A stretch of 64,000 nt of DNA from Delftia tsuruhatensis NBRC 16741 (GCF_001571325.1 NZ_BCTO01000021.1:124001-188000), one strand, 5' to 3'. Numbered from the stretch's first letter, positions 34,292 through 43,453 are shown. Numbers and translations are program-made. Notes: generated by a model from the sequence alone, not told the origin.

Positions 34292-35016
34292 AAAAGCGTC
34301 TTCTCGCCGCCGCCGTCGCGGCCATGCTTTGCACCGCTACCGCCGTGCAGGCGCAATGGGTCGTGATCGACCCCACGAACCTCGTGCAGAACACGCTGAC
34401 CGCGATCCGCACGCTGGAGCAGATCAACAACCAGATCAAGCAGCTCCAGAACGAGGCGCAGATGCTCATCAACCAGGCGCGCAACCTGGCCAGCCTGCCG
34501 TCCAGCGTGGTGGGCCAGTTGCGCGCCAATCTGGCGACCACCCAGCGGCTGATCGCGCAAGCCAAGGGCCTGGCCTATGACGTGACGAATCTGGATCGGG
34601 AGTTCCAGCGCCTGTATCCCGAGCAATACGCCGCCACCGTGAGCGGCGACCAGATGTACCGCGATACGCAGGAACGCTGGAAGAACACGCTCAATGGTTT
34701 GCAGACCACCATGCAGATGCAGGCCCAGGCCTCACAGAACCTGAGCGACGACGAAGGCGTGCTGGCCGACCTCGTGGGCAAGAGCCAATCGGCAGTGGGT
34801 GCCTTGCAGGCGATGCAGGCCATGAACCAGCTCTTGGCCCTGCAAGCCAAGCAGTCCATCCAGACGCAGCGCCTGAGCATCACCCAGGATCGCGCTGCGT
34901 CGCTGGAACTGGCACGGCAGGCCGCTGCTGTGGAGCGTGGCCGCGAGGTGAATCGGCGCTTCCTGGGCGAAGGCACGCCGTACACACCGCAGTCCGTCGA
35001 TTTCTACGGCCGGTGA
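34288..35016 (+). CDS. trbJ: TrbJ/VirB5-type periplasmic transfer protein
   Basis: The 242-residue protein has a clear signal peptide (MKKRLLAAAVAAMLCTATAVQA, cleavage before QWVVID). The mature domain is almost entirely helical and Gln-rich (QINNQIKQLQNEAQMLINQ at ~50-68), the VirB5/TrbJ pattern. VirB5-class proteins sit at the pilus tip and help contact the recipient. The ATG at 34288 was chosen because it gives the signal peptide and overlaps the trbE stop. Confidence 0.9.
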   Translation: MKKRLLAAAVAAMLCTATAVQAQWVVIDPTNLVQNTLTAIRTLEQINNQIKQLQNEAQMLINQARNLASLPSSVVGQLRANLATTQRLIAQAKGLAYDVTNLDREFQRLYPEQYAATVSGDQMYRDTQERWKNTLNGLQTTMQMQAQASQNLSDDEGVLADLVGKSQSAVGALQAMQAMNQLLALQAKQSIQTQRLSITQDRAASLELARQAAAVERGREVNRRFLGEGTPYTPQSVDFYGR

Positions 35017-35027
35017 CGGGTGCTGTC

Positions 35028-35351
35028 ATGACCCGCGTGCCTGCTCTCTGCGGTTTCGTGCTCCTGCTGGCCGGCTGCGGCCAGCAGGAGGGGCCTTCGG
35101 TCGATGCGCTCTCGGCAGATCCGTCGCGGCTGCACTTGCTCAAGGAGCAATGCCGCGCGGGCCAGCTCGACGACGCGTCTTGCGCGCAGGTGGCCCAGGC
35201 CGATTTGCGCCGCTTTCTCTCCGGCAAGACCGGGCCAGATGAGTACCAGACGCTGGCCGATCTGCCGCCGATTCCGCCCAGCTTCGATGAACCCGCAGAG
35301 GACAGCAATGCGGTGGCCACGGCCTCGCCTGTGCAGGAGGACTCGCCATGA
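35028..35351 (+). CDS. trbK: TrbK-position lipoprotein, EexN-like
   Basis: The 107-residue lipoprotein has the signal MTRVPALCGFVLLLAGC with lipobox Cys17, then the two-cysteine helix VDALSADPSRLHLLKEQCRAG..DASCAQVAQADLRRFLSG (landmarks at ~25-65), and a Pro/Glu-rich tail. In IncP systems the gene between trbJ and trbL is trbK, the entry-exclusion lipoprotein, and position and pattern agree. It resembles the lipoprotein at 27274 in the spacing of Cys and the closing RRF. The stop overlaps the trbL start (ATGA at 35348). Confidence 0.75.
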   Translation: MTRVPALCGFVLLLAGCGQQEGPSVDALSADPSRLHLLKEQCRAGQLDDASCAQVAQADLRRFLSGKTGPDEYQTLADLPPIPPSFDEPAEDSNAVATASPVQEDSP

Positions 35352-36691
35352 ATGACATTTCGGTCATCGACCATTTTCTCGATGTCTTTTCGCGCTACAT
35401 CGACTCGGGCTTCGGCCTGCTGCACGGCGAGGTCGCATTCCTCACGGCCACGCTGATCGTCATCGACATGACGCTCGCCGGGCTGTTCTGGGCGATGGGG
35501 CACGCGACCGGCCAGGGCGAGGACGTGATTGCCAAGCTGATCCGCAAGGTGCTGTACGTCGGTGCCTTCGCCTACATCATCGGCAACTTCAACATGCTGG
35601 CCGGTGTCCTGTTCCGCTCCTTCGCGGGTCTTGGCCTGACAGCCAGCGGCTCGACCTTGAGCATGGGCAACTTCTTGCAACCAGGTCGATTGGCCAAGGC
35701 CGGCATCGACACAGCGGCGCCGATCCTCGACCAGATCAGGGAGATGGCGGGCTTCCCCGAGGTGTTCATCCACATCGCGCCCATCGTCGTGCTGTTCCTC
35801 GCGTGGCTGGTGGTTATCGTTAGCTTCTTCGTGCTGGCGGTGCAGCTCTTCGTCACCCTGATCGAGTTCAAACTGACCACGCTGGCGGGCTTCGTGCTGG
35901 TGCCGTTTGCCCTCTGGAACAAGACAGCGTTTATGGCCGAGAAGGTGCTGGGCAACGTGGTGTCCTCGGGCATCAAGGTGCTGGTGCTCGCCGTCATCGT
36001 GGGTATCGGCTCGGGGCTATTCGCCGAATTCAGGATACCGCCCGGTTCCGAGCCGTCCATCGACCAGGCGCTGGTCATCATGCTGGCCTCGTTGTCCCTG
36101 CTGGCCCTGGGCATCTTTGGGCCGGGCATTGCGACAGGCTTGGTGTCCGGTGGGCCACAGCTCGGCGCGGGCGCGATGGCCGGTGCTGCCATCGGCGCAG
36201 CCGGAACCGCCGTGGCGGTCGGTGCCGCGGCTACCGGCGTCGGAAGCGCAGTGGCGGCCGGGGCACGCATGGCACCCGCCGCCGCCCGCTCGATGGCATC
36301 GACCGCCAGCAGCGCCAAGTCGGCGTACCAGGCGGGCTCCACTTCGGCCGGTGGCGGCCTGAAGGGTGCCGCCGCCGGCGTGGGCAATGTTGCCAAGACC
36401 GGCGCGCAGGCGGCCGGGCAGAAAGTCGCCGATGGGGCGCGGTCGATGAAGGAGCGCATGGCGGCGGCCTTTCGGCCCGATGACGCCGGATCGGCGTCGG
36501 GGGGCGGCGCCGCACAGGCCGCAAGCGAGGCTCCCGCCACAGCCCCATCCACCGAGCAACCCGCCTGGGCCAAGCGCCTGCACCGCAGGCAGCAACTCAC
36601 CCATGCCGCGACGACCGCCGCCCACACGCTGCGCGGCGGCGACGGCGGCAGCTCCAGCCAGGGGCCAAGCCTGCGTGATTCCGATTCCTGA
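35348..36691 (+). CDS. trbL: TrbL/VirB6-type inner-membrane channel protein
   Basis: The 447-residue polytopic protein has five or more membrane segments between ~35 and 260, for example LTATLIVIDMTLAGLFWAMG, IAPIVVLFLAWLVVIVSFFVLAVQLFV and ALVIMLASLSLLALGIFGPGI, given as landmarks. A long Ala/Gly/Ser-rich cytoplasmic or periplasmic tail follows from ~275 (repeated AA, GAA, SSA), rich in small residues and poorly conserved. It forms the inner-membrane part of the type IV channel. Length and layout are normal for the Tn4371/IncP type. Confidence 0.9.
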   Translation: MNDISVIDHFLDVFSRYIDSGFGLLHGEVAFLTATLIVIDMTLAGLFWAMGHATGQGEDVIAKLIRKVLYVGAFAYIIGNFNMLAGVLFRSFAGLGLTASGSTLSMGNFLQPGRLAKAGIDTAAPILDQIREMAGFPEVFIHIAPIVVLFLAWLVVIVSFFVLAVQLFVTLIEFKLTTLAGFVLVPFALWNKTAFMAEKVLGNVVSSGIKVLVLAVIVGIGSGLFAEFRIPPGSEPSIDQALVIMLASLSLLALGIFGPGIATGLVSGGPQLGAGAMAGAAIGAAGTAVAVGAAATGVGSAVAAGARMAPAAARSMASTASSAKSAYQAGSTSAGGGLKGAAAGVGNVAKTGAQAAGQKVADGARSMKERMAAAFRPDDAGSASGGGAAQAASEAPATAPSTEQPAWAKRLHRRQQLTHAATTAAHTLRGGDGGSSSQGPSLRDSDS

Positions 36692-36709
36692 TCTTGAAGG
36701 AGAACTTCC

Positions 36710-37414
36710 ATGCGATTCAAAAGACCGCAGGTGCGCTATGCCAACACACCGCAGCCTGCTACCCCGTACCAATCCGCTGCCCAGGCCTGGGACGAGCGCA
36801 TCGGCTCGGCCCGCGCACAGGCGAAGAACTGGCGGCTCATGGCCTTCGGCTGCCTCACTTTGGCCGTACTGATGGCCGGTGGCCTGGTCTGGCGTTCCGC
36901 GCAGTCCATCGTCACCCCCTACGTCATCGAGGTGGACAACTCGGGTCAGGTGCGCGCTGTCGGCGAAGCGGCCACGCCGTACCGGCCCAGCGATGCGCAG
37001 ATTGCTTACCACCTCGGCCGCTTCATCGGTCTGGTGCGCTCGCTGTCCATCGACCCCATCGTGGTGCGGCAGAACTGGCTCGATGCCTATGACTACACGA
37101 CCGACAAGGGCGCCGTGGTGCTCAACGAGTACGCCCGCGTGAACGATCCGTTCGCGCGCATTGGCAAGGAGTCGGTGACGGTGCAGGTCAGCAGCGTGAC
37201 TCGCGCGAGCGATACGTCGTTCAACGTGCGCTGGACGGAGACCCGTTTCGTCAACGGTGCGCTGGACCGCACCGAACGCTGGAACGCTGTCGTGTCCATC
37301 GTGCAGCAGACGCCGCGCACCGAGCAGCGTGTGCGCAAGAACCCCCTGGGCATCTACGTCAACGGGCTGTCGTGGAGCCGCGAACTGGAAGCTAACGAAG
37401 GAGCAAAACCATGA
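36710..37414 (+). CDS. trbF: TrbF/VirB8-type transfer protein
   Basis: The 234-residue protein has a short cytoplasmic N-terminus, one membrane helix (LMAFGCLTLAVLMAGGLVW at ~44-62) and a periplasmic NTF2-like VirB8 domain with YVIEVDNSGQVRAVG, FIGLVRSLSIDPIVVRQNW and the end block NPLGIYVNGLSWSREL. It is a hub of the inner-membrane complex. GAAGGAG precedes the ATG. The stop overlaps the trbG start at 37411 (ATGA). Confidence 0.92.
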   Translation: MRFKRPQVRYANTPQPATPYQSAAQAWDERIGSARAQAKNWRLMAFGCLTLAVLMAGGLVWRSAQSIVTPYVIEVDNSGQVRAVGEAATPYRPSDAQIAYHLGRFIGLVRSLSIDPIVVRQNWLDAYDYTTDKGAVVLNEYARVNDPFARIGKESVTVQVSSVTRASDTSFNVRWTETRFVNGALDRTERWNAVVSIVQQTPRTEQRVRKNPLGIYVNGLSWSRELEANEGAKP

Positions 37415-38403
37415 ATGATCTTTTCCGTAAATCCGTCTTGCCGATCATGCTGCTTGCCCTCGCGGGCTGCGCCACGCAGGGCAAGCCGCCGCCGTCCATT
37501 TCGCTCGACGAGCCGGTACAGGCGCAGCCGCTACCGGAGCCGCCTGCGCCGGTGGAGGTGGTGGCCATGCCGCAAGTGCTGCCGATGCCGGCTCAGATGA
37601 AGCCTGTGCCGGATGCCAAGCCCGCAGCAGAACCTGCCGATGAAACCGTGCGTGTGTCCCGCGCCAACGCCGAGGCGCGTATCGCGCCCACGCGCGAGGG
37701 GTACGTCAACGCGATTCAGGTGTGGCCTTTCACCGATGGCGCGCTGTATCAGGTCTATGCGGCCGTGGGTCGCGTGACGGTGATCGCGCTCCAGCCCGGT
37801 GAGGAACTGGTAACGGTGGCCGCCGGCGATACCGTGCGCTGGATCGTGGGCGATACATCGAGCGGCAGCGGCGATGCGCTGCGCGTCAATGTGATGGTCA
37901 AGCCGATCCGCTCGGGCCTCAAGACCAATCTGGTCATCACGACCAGCCGGCGCACGTACCTGATTGAACTGACTTCGACTGAGAAGACGTGGATGGCGTC
38001 GGTGTCCTGGGAGTATCCGAAGGACAAGATGCTGGCCTTGCAGCGCCAGGCGCAGGCGGCCAGCGCCGCCGCGCCGGTCGATGCTGGCCTGTCGCTGGAG
38101 AAGATCCGCTTTCGCTATGCGGTCAGTGGCAGCAATCCGCCGTGGAAGCCGCTGCGCGCTTTCGACGATGGCGAGAAGGTCTACATCCAGTTCCCGCCGG
38201 GCATCGCGCAGGGCGAGCTGCCGCCGCTGTTCGTGATCGGCGCGCAGGGCGATGGGCAACTGGTGAACTACCGATTCCGTGCGCCGTACTACATCGTGGA
38301 TCGCCTGTTCGGTGCGGCCGAACTGCGCCTGGGCGGAGACAAGGGCGATGTGGTGCGGATCGAGCGCACCGATGGCGTTTCCGGTGGCACGCGGAGGAAC
38401 TGA
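37411..38403 (+). CDS. trbG: TrbG/VirB9-type outer-membrane complex protein
   Basis: The 330-residue protein begins with a lipoprotein signal, MNDLFRKSVLPIMLLALAGC, with Cys20. A Pro-rich linker (~25-75) and the VirB9 domain follow: VQVWPFTDGALYQVYAAVGRVTVIALQPGEEL in the N-terminal half and PFRYIVDRLF-like RAPYYIVDRLFGAAELRLGG near the end, quoted as landmarks. With TrbI it builds the outer-membrane core. It lies 2 bp before trbI. All expected blocks are present. Confidence 0.92.
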   Translation: MNDLFRKSVLPIMLLALAGCATQGKPPPSISLDEPVQAQPLPEPPAPVEVVAMPQVLPMPAQMKPVPDAKPAAEPADETVRVSRANAEARIAPTREGYVNAIQVWPFTDGALYQVYAAVGRVTVIALQPGEELVTVAAGDTVRWIVGDTSSGSGDALRVNVMVKPIRSGLKTNLVITTSRRTYLIELTSTEKTWMASVSWEYPKDKMLALQRQAQAASAAAPVDAGLSLEKIRFRYAVSGSNPPWKPLRAFDDGEKVYIQFPPGIAQGELPPLFVIGAQGDGQLVNYRFRAPYYIVDRLFGAAELRLGGDKGDVVRIERTDGVSGGTRRN

Positions 38404-38405
38404 CC

Positions 38406-39668
38406 ATGAGCCAGGACGACACTCGCGATCTTGGCACGCCACAGGCGGGCAAGGTCGCGCCCGAGGCGGTGGCGCTGCGCGCCCAGCCGCGCCCGGTCAC
38501 ACGTCTGAATCGGCGCACCTTGGCCATGCTCACGGGCGGCCTGTCGGTCGCCGTGCTAGGGGCCACGATCTGGTCATTGCAGCCACATCGGCGCGGCGCA
38601 GGCGAGCAGACCGAGCTTTACAACGTGGATCGAGTCTCGAAGTCCGAGGGGCTGGATGGCCTGCCTTCGGATTACTCCAAGCTGCCGAAGGTGCCGGAGC
38701 TGGGGCCGCCGCTGCCGGGCGATCTCGGCCCTGCCATCGTGAAGGCGCAGCAGCCGGTGACACCCACGTATGCGCCACCGGGCCACGACCCGGAGGACGC
38801 TCGGCGCAAGGAAGCCGAAGCGGCAGCGGCTTCCTCGGTGTTCTTCCGTTCTGGTACGCCCGGCAAGACCGCAGCGCCAGCGAATGCGCAAGCGGCTGGC
38901 CCGGCATCGACCTTGGCGGGCTTCGACCCGCTGGCCGCTGGGCCGGCCTCGACGGCTGCCCTGCCTGCCGACCCGACCGCCGTGCAGAACCGGCAAGACC
39001 AGAAAGAGGCTTTCCTGAAAGGCGGTTCTACGGAAACCCGCAATTCCGGCAATCTGCAAATGCCGACCTCGCCGTACCAGGTGATGGCCGGGACGGTGAT
39101 CGCCGGGGCGCTGGTGACAGGCATCAAGTCTGACCTGCCGGGCGACGTGATTGGCACGGTGACGGAGTCGGTCTACGACTCGGCCACCGGCAAGTTTCTG
39201 TTGATCCCTCAGGGCTCGCGCCTCATGGGCAAGTACAACAGCCAGGTGAGCTATGGGCAGAGCCGCGTGCAGTTGGTGTGGAACCGCATCATCTTGCCGG
39301 ACACGTCTTCGCTGAAGCTCGACAACCTCGCGGGCACCGACCCGGCCGGCTACTCCGGCCTGGAGGATGGCGTCGATTGGCACTGGGATCGCGTCTTTGC
39401 CGGTGCGGCGCTGACGACACTGCTGGGCGTGGGCGCGGAGCTGGCCGCGCCGGAGAACCGGCAGAACGGCAACCGCATCGTGATTGCCGGGCGCGACAGC
39501 GCGCAGGACAGCATCAATCAGGTCGGCCAGGAGATGACCCGGCGCAACATGAACATTCAGCCGACCTTGACGGGGCGGCCGGGCCTGCCGGTGCGGATCA
39601 TCGTCAACCGTGACCTGATGCTGCGACCGTACCAGCCGCTTTTCGTCCAGAGAGGAGCGGCGAAATGA
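38406..39668 (+). CDS. trbI: TrbI/VirB10-type core complex protein
   Basis: The 420-residue protein has a cytoplasmic N-terminus, one membrane helix (LAMLTGGLSVAVLGATIWSL at ~39-58), a long Pro/Ala-rich periplasmic spacer, and the VirB10 domain from ~225. Landmarks are SPYQVMAGTVIAGALVTGI, LIPQGSRLMGKYNS, VQLVWNRIILPD, and the antenna-region block LDNLAGTDPAGYSGL. It spans both membranes and opens the channel. The ATG at 38406 follows GGAGGAAC. The open frame further upstream is a shadow of trbG. Confidence 0.93.
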   Translation: MSQDDTRDLGTPQAGKVAPEAVALRAQPRPVTRLNRRTLAMLTGGLSVAVLGATIWSLQPHRRGAGEQTELYNVDRVSKSEGLDGLPSDYSKLPKVPELGPPLPGDLGPAIVKAQQPVTPTYAPPGHDPEDARRKEAEAAAASSVFFRSGTPGKTAAPANAQAAGPASTLAGFDPLAAGPASTAALPADPTAVQNRQDQKEAFLKGGSTETRNSGNLQMPTSPYQVMAGTVIAGALVTGIKSDLPGDVIGTVTESVYDSATGKFLLIPQGSRLMGKYNSQVSYGQSRVQLVWNRIILPDTSSLKLDNLAGTDPAGYSGLEDGVDWHWDRVFAGAALTTLLGVGAELAAPENRQNGNRIVIAGRDSAQDSINQVGQEMTRRNMNIQPTLTGRPGLPVRIIVNRDLMLRPYQPLFVQRGAAK

Positions 39669-39898
39669 ACACCTCCAAGAAATTGCGGCTTGGGCCGCTA
39701 CCCAAGACCGAGAGCACGAAGCTCACGTTTTTGTGCCCGGTCAGCCTAAAAGCTGATCTCGACCGCTATGCCGTGGCGCACTCGCAGGCGTATGGCGAGG
39801 CAGTCGATGCCACTACGTTGATTCCTCTTATGCTGGAGGCGTTCATGGCCGGCGACCGGGGATTCAGGAAGGGTGGCGGGAGCAAGGCCATACCCTGA
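39665..39898 (+). CDS. DUF2274 protein at the end of the trb operon
   Basis: The 77-residue protein MNTSKKLRLGPLPK.. has a charged start and a central pattern TKLTFLCPVSLKADLDRYAVAHSQAYG resembling a strand followed by a helix, then LIPLMLEAFMAGDRGFRK. It matches the DUF2274 genes found directly after trbI in Tn4371-family elements; the layout hints at an RHH-like DNA-binding fold. Its start overlaps the trbI stop (ATGA at 39665). The function is unknown. It is the last gene of the element in this window. Confidence 0.75.
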   Translation: MNTSKKLRLGPLPKTESTKLTFLCPVSLKADLDRYAVAHSQAYGEAVDATTLIPLMLEAFMAGDRGFRKGGGSKAIP

Positions 39899-39941
39899 AG
39901 TAGGGTTGACGATGTGGACGCATCCGCTACCCCTTCACGAT

Positions 39942-39978
39942 GAAAGCGCAGTCCACTGACTGCGCTTTCGCTTTTGAC
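39942..39978 (+). terminator. strong Rho-independent terminator of the trb operon
   Basis: GAAAGCGCAGTC (39942-39953) and GACTGCGCTTTC (39958-39969) are perfect 12-bp arms around CACT, followed by GCTTTTGAC. It lies 44 bp after the last trb-linked gene. Confidence 0.8.
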
Positions 39979-40178
39979 GGGGCTTGCGGCAGGGCGAGAC
40001 TATGATGGTGCGATCTTGCCCGCCGCGGCGCCCCCACGCTTACCGCCGCGAAGCGCCTATGCAGCACCTAGCTCGAAAAGCAGCAAGAGCACTCAGCGGC
40101 TGAAATCTAGCCTAACCTATTGCCCTGTAAGAGCTTTTTCCCCACTGCATGTCTGAATGAAGGACTTGACAGCGGACA
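39979..40178 (+). other. gene-free right end of the element
   Basis: These 200 bp lie between the operon terminator and the att core. No frame looks coding, apart from a short 43-codon frame (ATG at 40157, TGA at 40286-40288) that reads across the junction. The composition is lower in GC than the backbone genes. Integrase or excisionase arm sites would be expected here, but none was recognised. Confidence 0.6.
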
Positions 40179-40186
40179 TTTTTCAT
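40179..40186 (+). other. attR core TTTTTCAT of the Tn4371-family element
   Basis: TTTTTCAT is the 8-bp direct repeat known to flank Tn4371-family insertions. It occurs here 280 bp after the DUF2274 gene, exactly where conjugation genes give way to ordinary chromosomal genes. The matching left copy (attL) and the integrase gene lie outside the window, so the duplication itself cannot be confirmed. Confidence 0.75.
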
Positions 40187-40390
40187 GGGCGGGCGCAGGC
40201 ACGCTTTTTGCCGCAGATCGGGCCTGAAGCTTTCCTCAAGCTGACGCTTGACCGAGTTTATTCATCGATGACAGCATACGCCTTGTGAATCATGGCCTCA
40301 ATGCTCTCATTAATAGAGCAAATAATGGCCGGATTGCAACCCCCAAGGGCTTGAAACAGCCCAAAACAGGCCTTCTTCGGCTCATGCGTT

Positions 40391-40419
40391 TTGACGCAGT
40401 AAAACCTGTTTTATATAAT
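40391..40419 (+). promoter_or_regulatory. near-consensus sigma70 promoter for proVWX
   Basis: TTGACG (40391-40396) and TATAAT (40414-40419) are separated by exactly 17 bp. The expected start is near 40426, about 400 nt before the proV start codon. Confidence 0.75.
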
Positions 40420-40425
40420 TTCGGC

Positions 40426-40824
40426 TTCTTTACAACCTGCCAAGCAGGTCATCGGCACCGTCTTCACGGCCTGCCGATCCCTCCGGCGGATCGTTGTGCT
40501 CCCGGCACAGCCCCGTCAACCGGGCCGAAACTCGGTCCTGATGTTGTGGGGCATCGCGCTGGCTGATCTTCAGCCACGATGCCCGCCTGAGACACCGCGC
40601 GCGCTTGCCGCCGGCTGCTCTCGACCTCTGGCTCTTGCGCACCGCTTCGCGTGCCATCCGAGCCGTCTCGGGTGCTTTCGCACCTGTTTGAATTCCAGCA
40701 ACGGGGGACGGCCGTCCCCTGCAGCGAACGGCATCAGGGCTTCATTTTTGGCTTGCGCGCCAGCGTCTTCGCCCGTCGAGGACGCTGGACTGTGTTCCAT
40801 CTCACCCAAAAGGAGAACGCCACA
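40426..40824 (+). promoter_or_regulatory. long structured 5' leader of proV
   Basis: No credible gene lies in these ~400 nt. Three inverted repeats stand out. GGTGC-TTTC-GCACC is at 40671-40684. The 16-bp perfect palindrome GGGGACGGCCGTCCCC is at 40704-40719. A 12-bp stem (40760-40771 with 40777-40788, one G-U pair, 5-nt loop) ends 36 nt before the start codon. CCCTG at 40717-40721 could instead pair with CAGGG at 40735-40739, followed by TTCATTTTTGG, a terminator-like arrangement that excludes the palindrome. A cis-acting RNA switch is inferred; no known riboswitch class was recognised. The 204 bp between attR and the promoter hold only a small hairpin (TGCTCT/AGAGCA, 40302-40320). Confidence 0.45.
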
Positions 40825-42147
40825 GTGGCCAAGCAGATCATCATCGATCATGTGTTCAAGGTTTTCGGGGACGACCCCAGGACCGCACTCGAGCTCGTCC
40901 AACAAGGCCTGAGCAAACAGGAGATCCTGGAGCGCACGGGCCAGTCCATCGGCGTGTTCGACGCCGACTTCACCATCGAGGCCGGCGAGATCTTCGTCGT
41001 CATGGGCCTGTCGGGCTCGGGCAAGTCCACCCTGGTGCGCATGCTCAACCGCCTGATCGAGCCCACGGCCGGGCGCATCGTGGTCGATGGCCAGGACATC
41101 AATGCCCTGAGCGAGCGCGATCTGCGCGCGCTGCGCCGCAAGGACATCTCCATGGTGTTCCAGTCCTTTGCGCTGATGCCGCACATGACGGTGCTGGACA
41201 ACACGGCCTTCGGCCTGGAGCTGGCCGGCGCCGACAAGGCCGAGCGCCAGAAGCAGGCCCAGGCCGCGCTGGAGCAGGTGGGCCTGGGCGCCTGGGGCGC
41301 AAGCTATCCCGACGAGCTGTCGGGCGGCATGCAGCAGCGCGTGGGCCTGGCCCGGGCGCTGGCGTCCGATCCGTCCATCCTGCTGATGGACGAGGCCTTC
41401 TCGGCCCTGGACCCCATCATCCGCACCGAGATGCAGTCCGAGCTGCTGCGCCTGCAGCAGATCCAGCGCCGCACCATCGTCTTCATCTCGCATGACCTGG
41501 ACGAGGCCATGCGCATCGGCGACCGCATCGCCATCATGAAGGACGGCCAGGTGATCCAGGTCGGCACGCCCGACGAGATCCTGCGCAGCCCCGCCGACGA
41601 CTATGTGCGCAGCTTCGTGCGCGGCGTGGACGCGGCCTCGGTCTTCAAGGCCGGGGACATTGCGCGCCAGGCCCTGACCGTGGTGTCGGAGCACAGCGAC
41701 CGCGGCTGCCGCGCAGCCCAGCGCCTGCTGGAAGACTCCGACCGCGACTACGCCTATGTGGTCAACGCGCGCCGCCGCTTCCTGGGCGTGGTGTCCTCGC
41801 AATCGCTGCGCGACGCACTGCATGGCCGCCCGGGCATGCTGGGCCTGAGCCACGCCTTCCTGCCCAACGTGGAGCCGCTGTCCGCAGGCACGCCCGTGGC
41901 CGAGCTGTTCGGCCCCGTGGCCGCTGCGCCCTGCGCGCTGCCGGTGACCAGCGACGACGGCCAGTTCATGGGCGTGGTCAGCCGCACCACCATGCTGCGC
42001 TTCCTGGACCGCGACACGCCGCCCGTGCCGCCGCCGCAGGAGATCGTGCCGCCCGTCACGCTCAACCCGCATTTCCCGGCCTCCAACGCCCCCACCGTCG
42101 CGCCGACCGTGGAGCCGATCGAACAACGACAAGGAGATGCCGCATGA
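40825..42147 (+). CDS. proV: glycine betaine/proline ABC transporter ATPase
   Basis: The 440-residue ATPase begins [17 protein letters not shown], has Walker [15 protein letters not shown] at ~60, signature [15 protein letters not shown] at ~170, Walker [13 protein letters not shown], and the switch [11 protein letters not shown]. Two CBS domains follow (~290-410), which in this family sense ionic strength or nucleotides. A Pro-rich tail ends the protein. It drives uptake of betaine-type osmolytes through ProW. Translation starts at GTG 40825 with AAAGGAG nine bases upstream; the frame is open from 40651 but those codons belong to the leader. The stop overlaps the proW start (ATGA). Confidence 0.92.
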   Translation: MAKQIIIDHVFKVFGDDPRTALELVQQGLSKQEILERTGQSIGVFDADFTIEAGEIFVVMGLSGSGKSTLVRMLNRLIEPTAGRIVVDGQDINALSERDLRALRRKDISMVFQSFALMPHMTVLDNTAFGLELAGADKAERQKQAQAALEQVGLGAWGASYPDELSGGMQQRVGLARALASDPSILLMDEAFSALDPIIRTEMQSELLRLQQIQRRTIVFISHDLDEAMRIGDRIAIMKDGQVIQVGTPDEILRSPADDYVRSFVRGVDAASVFKAGDIARQALTVVSEHSDRGCRAAQRLLEDSDRDYAYVVNARRRFLGVVSSQSLRDALHGRPGMLGLSHAFLPNVEPLSAGTPVAELFGPVAAAPCALPVTSDDGQFMGVVSRTTMLRFLDRDTPPVPPPQEIVPPVTLNPHFPASNAPTVAPTVEPIEQRQGDAA

Positions 42148-43343
42148 GCGACGCCAACAACAGCCTGAACCCGAACACCGCCGCTGCCGCCACCGATCCC
42201 TGGGCCGAAGCAGGTGCCAATGCAAACGCAGCCCCTGCTGCCGCCGATGCCGCGGCCCCCGCAAGCGCCGATCCCTGGGCAGCCGCCTCCACGCAGGCGC
42301 CCGCCGATGCGTCGCCCGATCCCTGGGGCGCTGCCAGCAGCGGCGATGCACCGGGCGACGACTGGCTGGGCGCGTCGGCCGGGGTTCCCGACGACGCACA
42401 GGCCAGCCTCTGGCACCAACTAACCACGGACGGCCTGCCCGTGCAGGGCTGGATCAACAGCGGCCTGGAATGGGTGGTCCACCATTTCCGCCCCTTCTTC
42501 CAGGCCGTGCGCACGCCCATCGACGGCACGCTGTCGGGCATCACCGATGCCATGCTGGCCCTGCCCTGGCCGCTGCTGATCCTGATCCTGACCCTGGTGG
42601 CCTGGCAGTTCGCGGGCCGCGCCATGGCCATTGGCGCCGCCGTTTCGCTGGTGGTCGTCGCCATGCTGGGCATCTGGCCCGAGGCCATGGTGACGCTGTC
42701 GCTGGTGCTGACCTCGCTGGTGTTCTGCATGGTCATCGGGCTGCCCGTGGGCATCCTGCTGGCCTCCAGCGACCGTGCCCAGCGCTGGACGAGGCCGCTG
42801 CTCGACGCCATGCAGACCACGCCGGCCTTCGTCTACCTGGTGCCCGTGGTGATGCTGTTCGGCATCGGCAACGTGCCCGGCGTGATCGTGACCATCATCT
42901 TCGCGCTGCCGCCGCTGATCCGCCTGACCAACCTGGGTATCCGCCAGGTGCGCCCCGACCTGATCGAGGCCAGCCGCGCGTACGGCGCCTCGCCCTGGCA
43001 GCTGCTGTGGAAGGTGCAGCTGCCGCTGGCCATGCCGTCCATCATGGCCGGCGTGAACCAGGCGCTGATGCTGTCGCTGTCGATGGTGGTGATCGCCTCC
43101 ATGATCGCCGTGGGCGGCCTGGGCCAGATGGTGCTGCGCGGCATCGGCCGCCTGGACATGGGCCTGGCCACCGTGGGCGGCCTGGGCATCGTGCTGCTGG
43201 CCATCGTGCTGGACCGCATCACCCAGGCCATGGGACAGACCACCCGCGGCGGCGCGCGCTGGTGGCACAGCGGCCCCGCCGGCTGCATTGCCCGCCTGCT
43301 GGGCGCCGGCAGCAAGCCGGTTCATCGCGGCAGCACCAGCTGA
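42144..43343 (+). CDS. proW: glycine betaine/proline ABC transporter permease
   Basis: The 399-residue protein has a ~90-residue polar N-terminal extension with spaced DPW/DDW motifs (DPWAEAG, DPWAAAS, DPWGAAS, DDWLGAS), as in ProW of E. coli. A hydrophobic part with about seven membrane helices follows. The ABC permease loop is [28 protein letters not shown], positions ~270-298. It forms the channel for the osmolyte delivered by ProX. The start overlaps the proV stop. The proX gene follows after 110 bp. Confidence 0.92.
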   Translation: MSDANNSLNPNTAAAATDPWAEAGANANAAPAAADAAAPASADPWAAASTQAPADASPDPWGAASSGDAPGDDWLGASAGVPDDAQASLWHQLTTDGLPVQGWINSGLEWVVHHFRPFFQAVRTPIDGTLSGITDAMLALPWPLLILILTLVAWQFAGRAMAIGAAVSLVVVAMLGIWPEAMVTLSLVLTSLVFCMVIGLPVGILLASSDRAQRWTRPLLDAMQTTPAFVYLVPVVMLFGIGNVPGVIVTIIFALPPLIRLTNLGIRQVRPDLIEASRAYGASPWQLLWKVQLPLAMPSIMAGVNQALMLSLSMVVIASMIAVGGLGQMVLRGIGRLDMGLATVGGLGIVLLAIVLDRITQAMGQTTRGGARWWHSGPAGCIARLLGAGSKPVHRGSTS

Positions 43344-43453
43344 ACGCCTTGCCTGCGGCGCGGACGGGCCTTCTGCCGCGCCGCCTTCCCGAAAAACGGC
43401 CAGCCCCGCTGGCCGCCCGCTCCCCTTTCATCACACAACGGAGGAACCCGAGG

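Noticed and set aside
40302-40320. Small hairpin TGCTCT/AGAGCA between attR and the proV promoter
   Set aside because: The stem is only 6 bp and nothing supports a function; it could equally be chance.
42137-43453. Upstream frame open into proX covering the proW region
   Set aside because: proW is encoded there in another frame with membrane helices; proX starts at its signal peptide at 43454.
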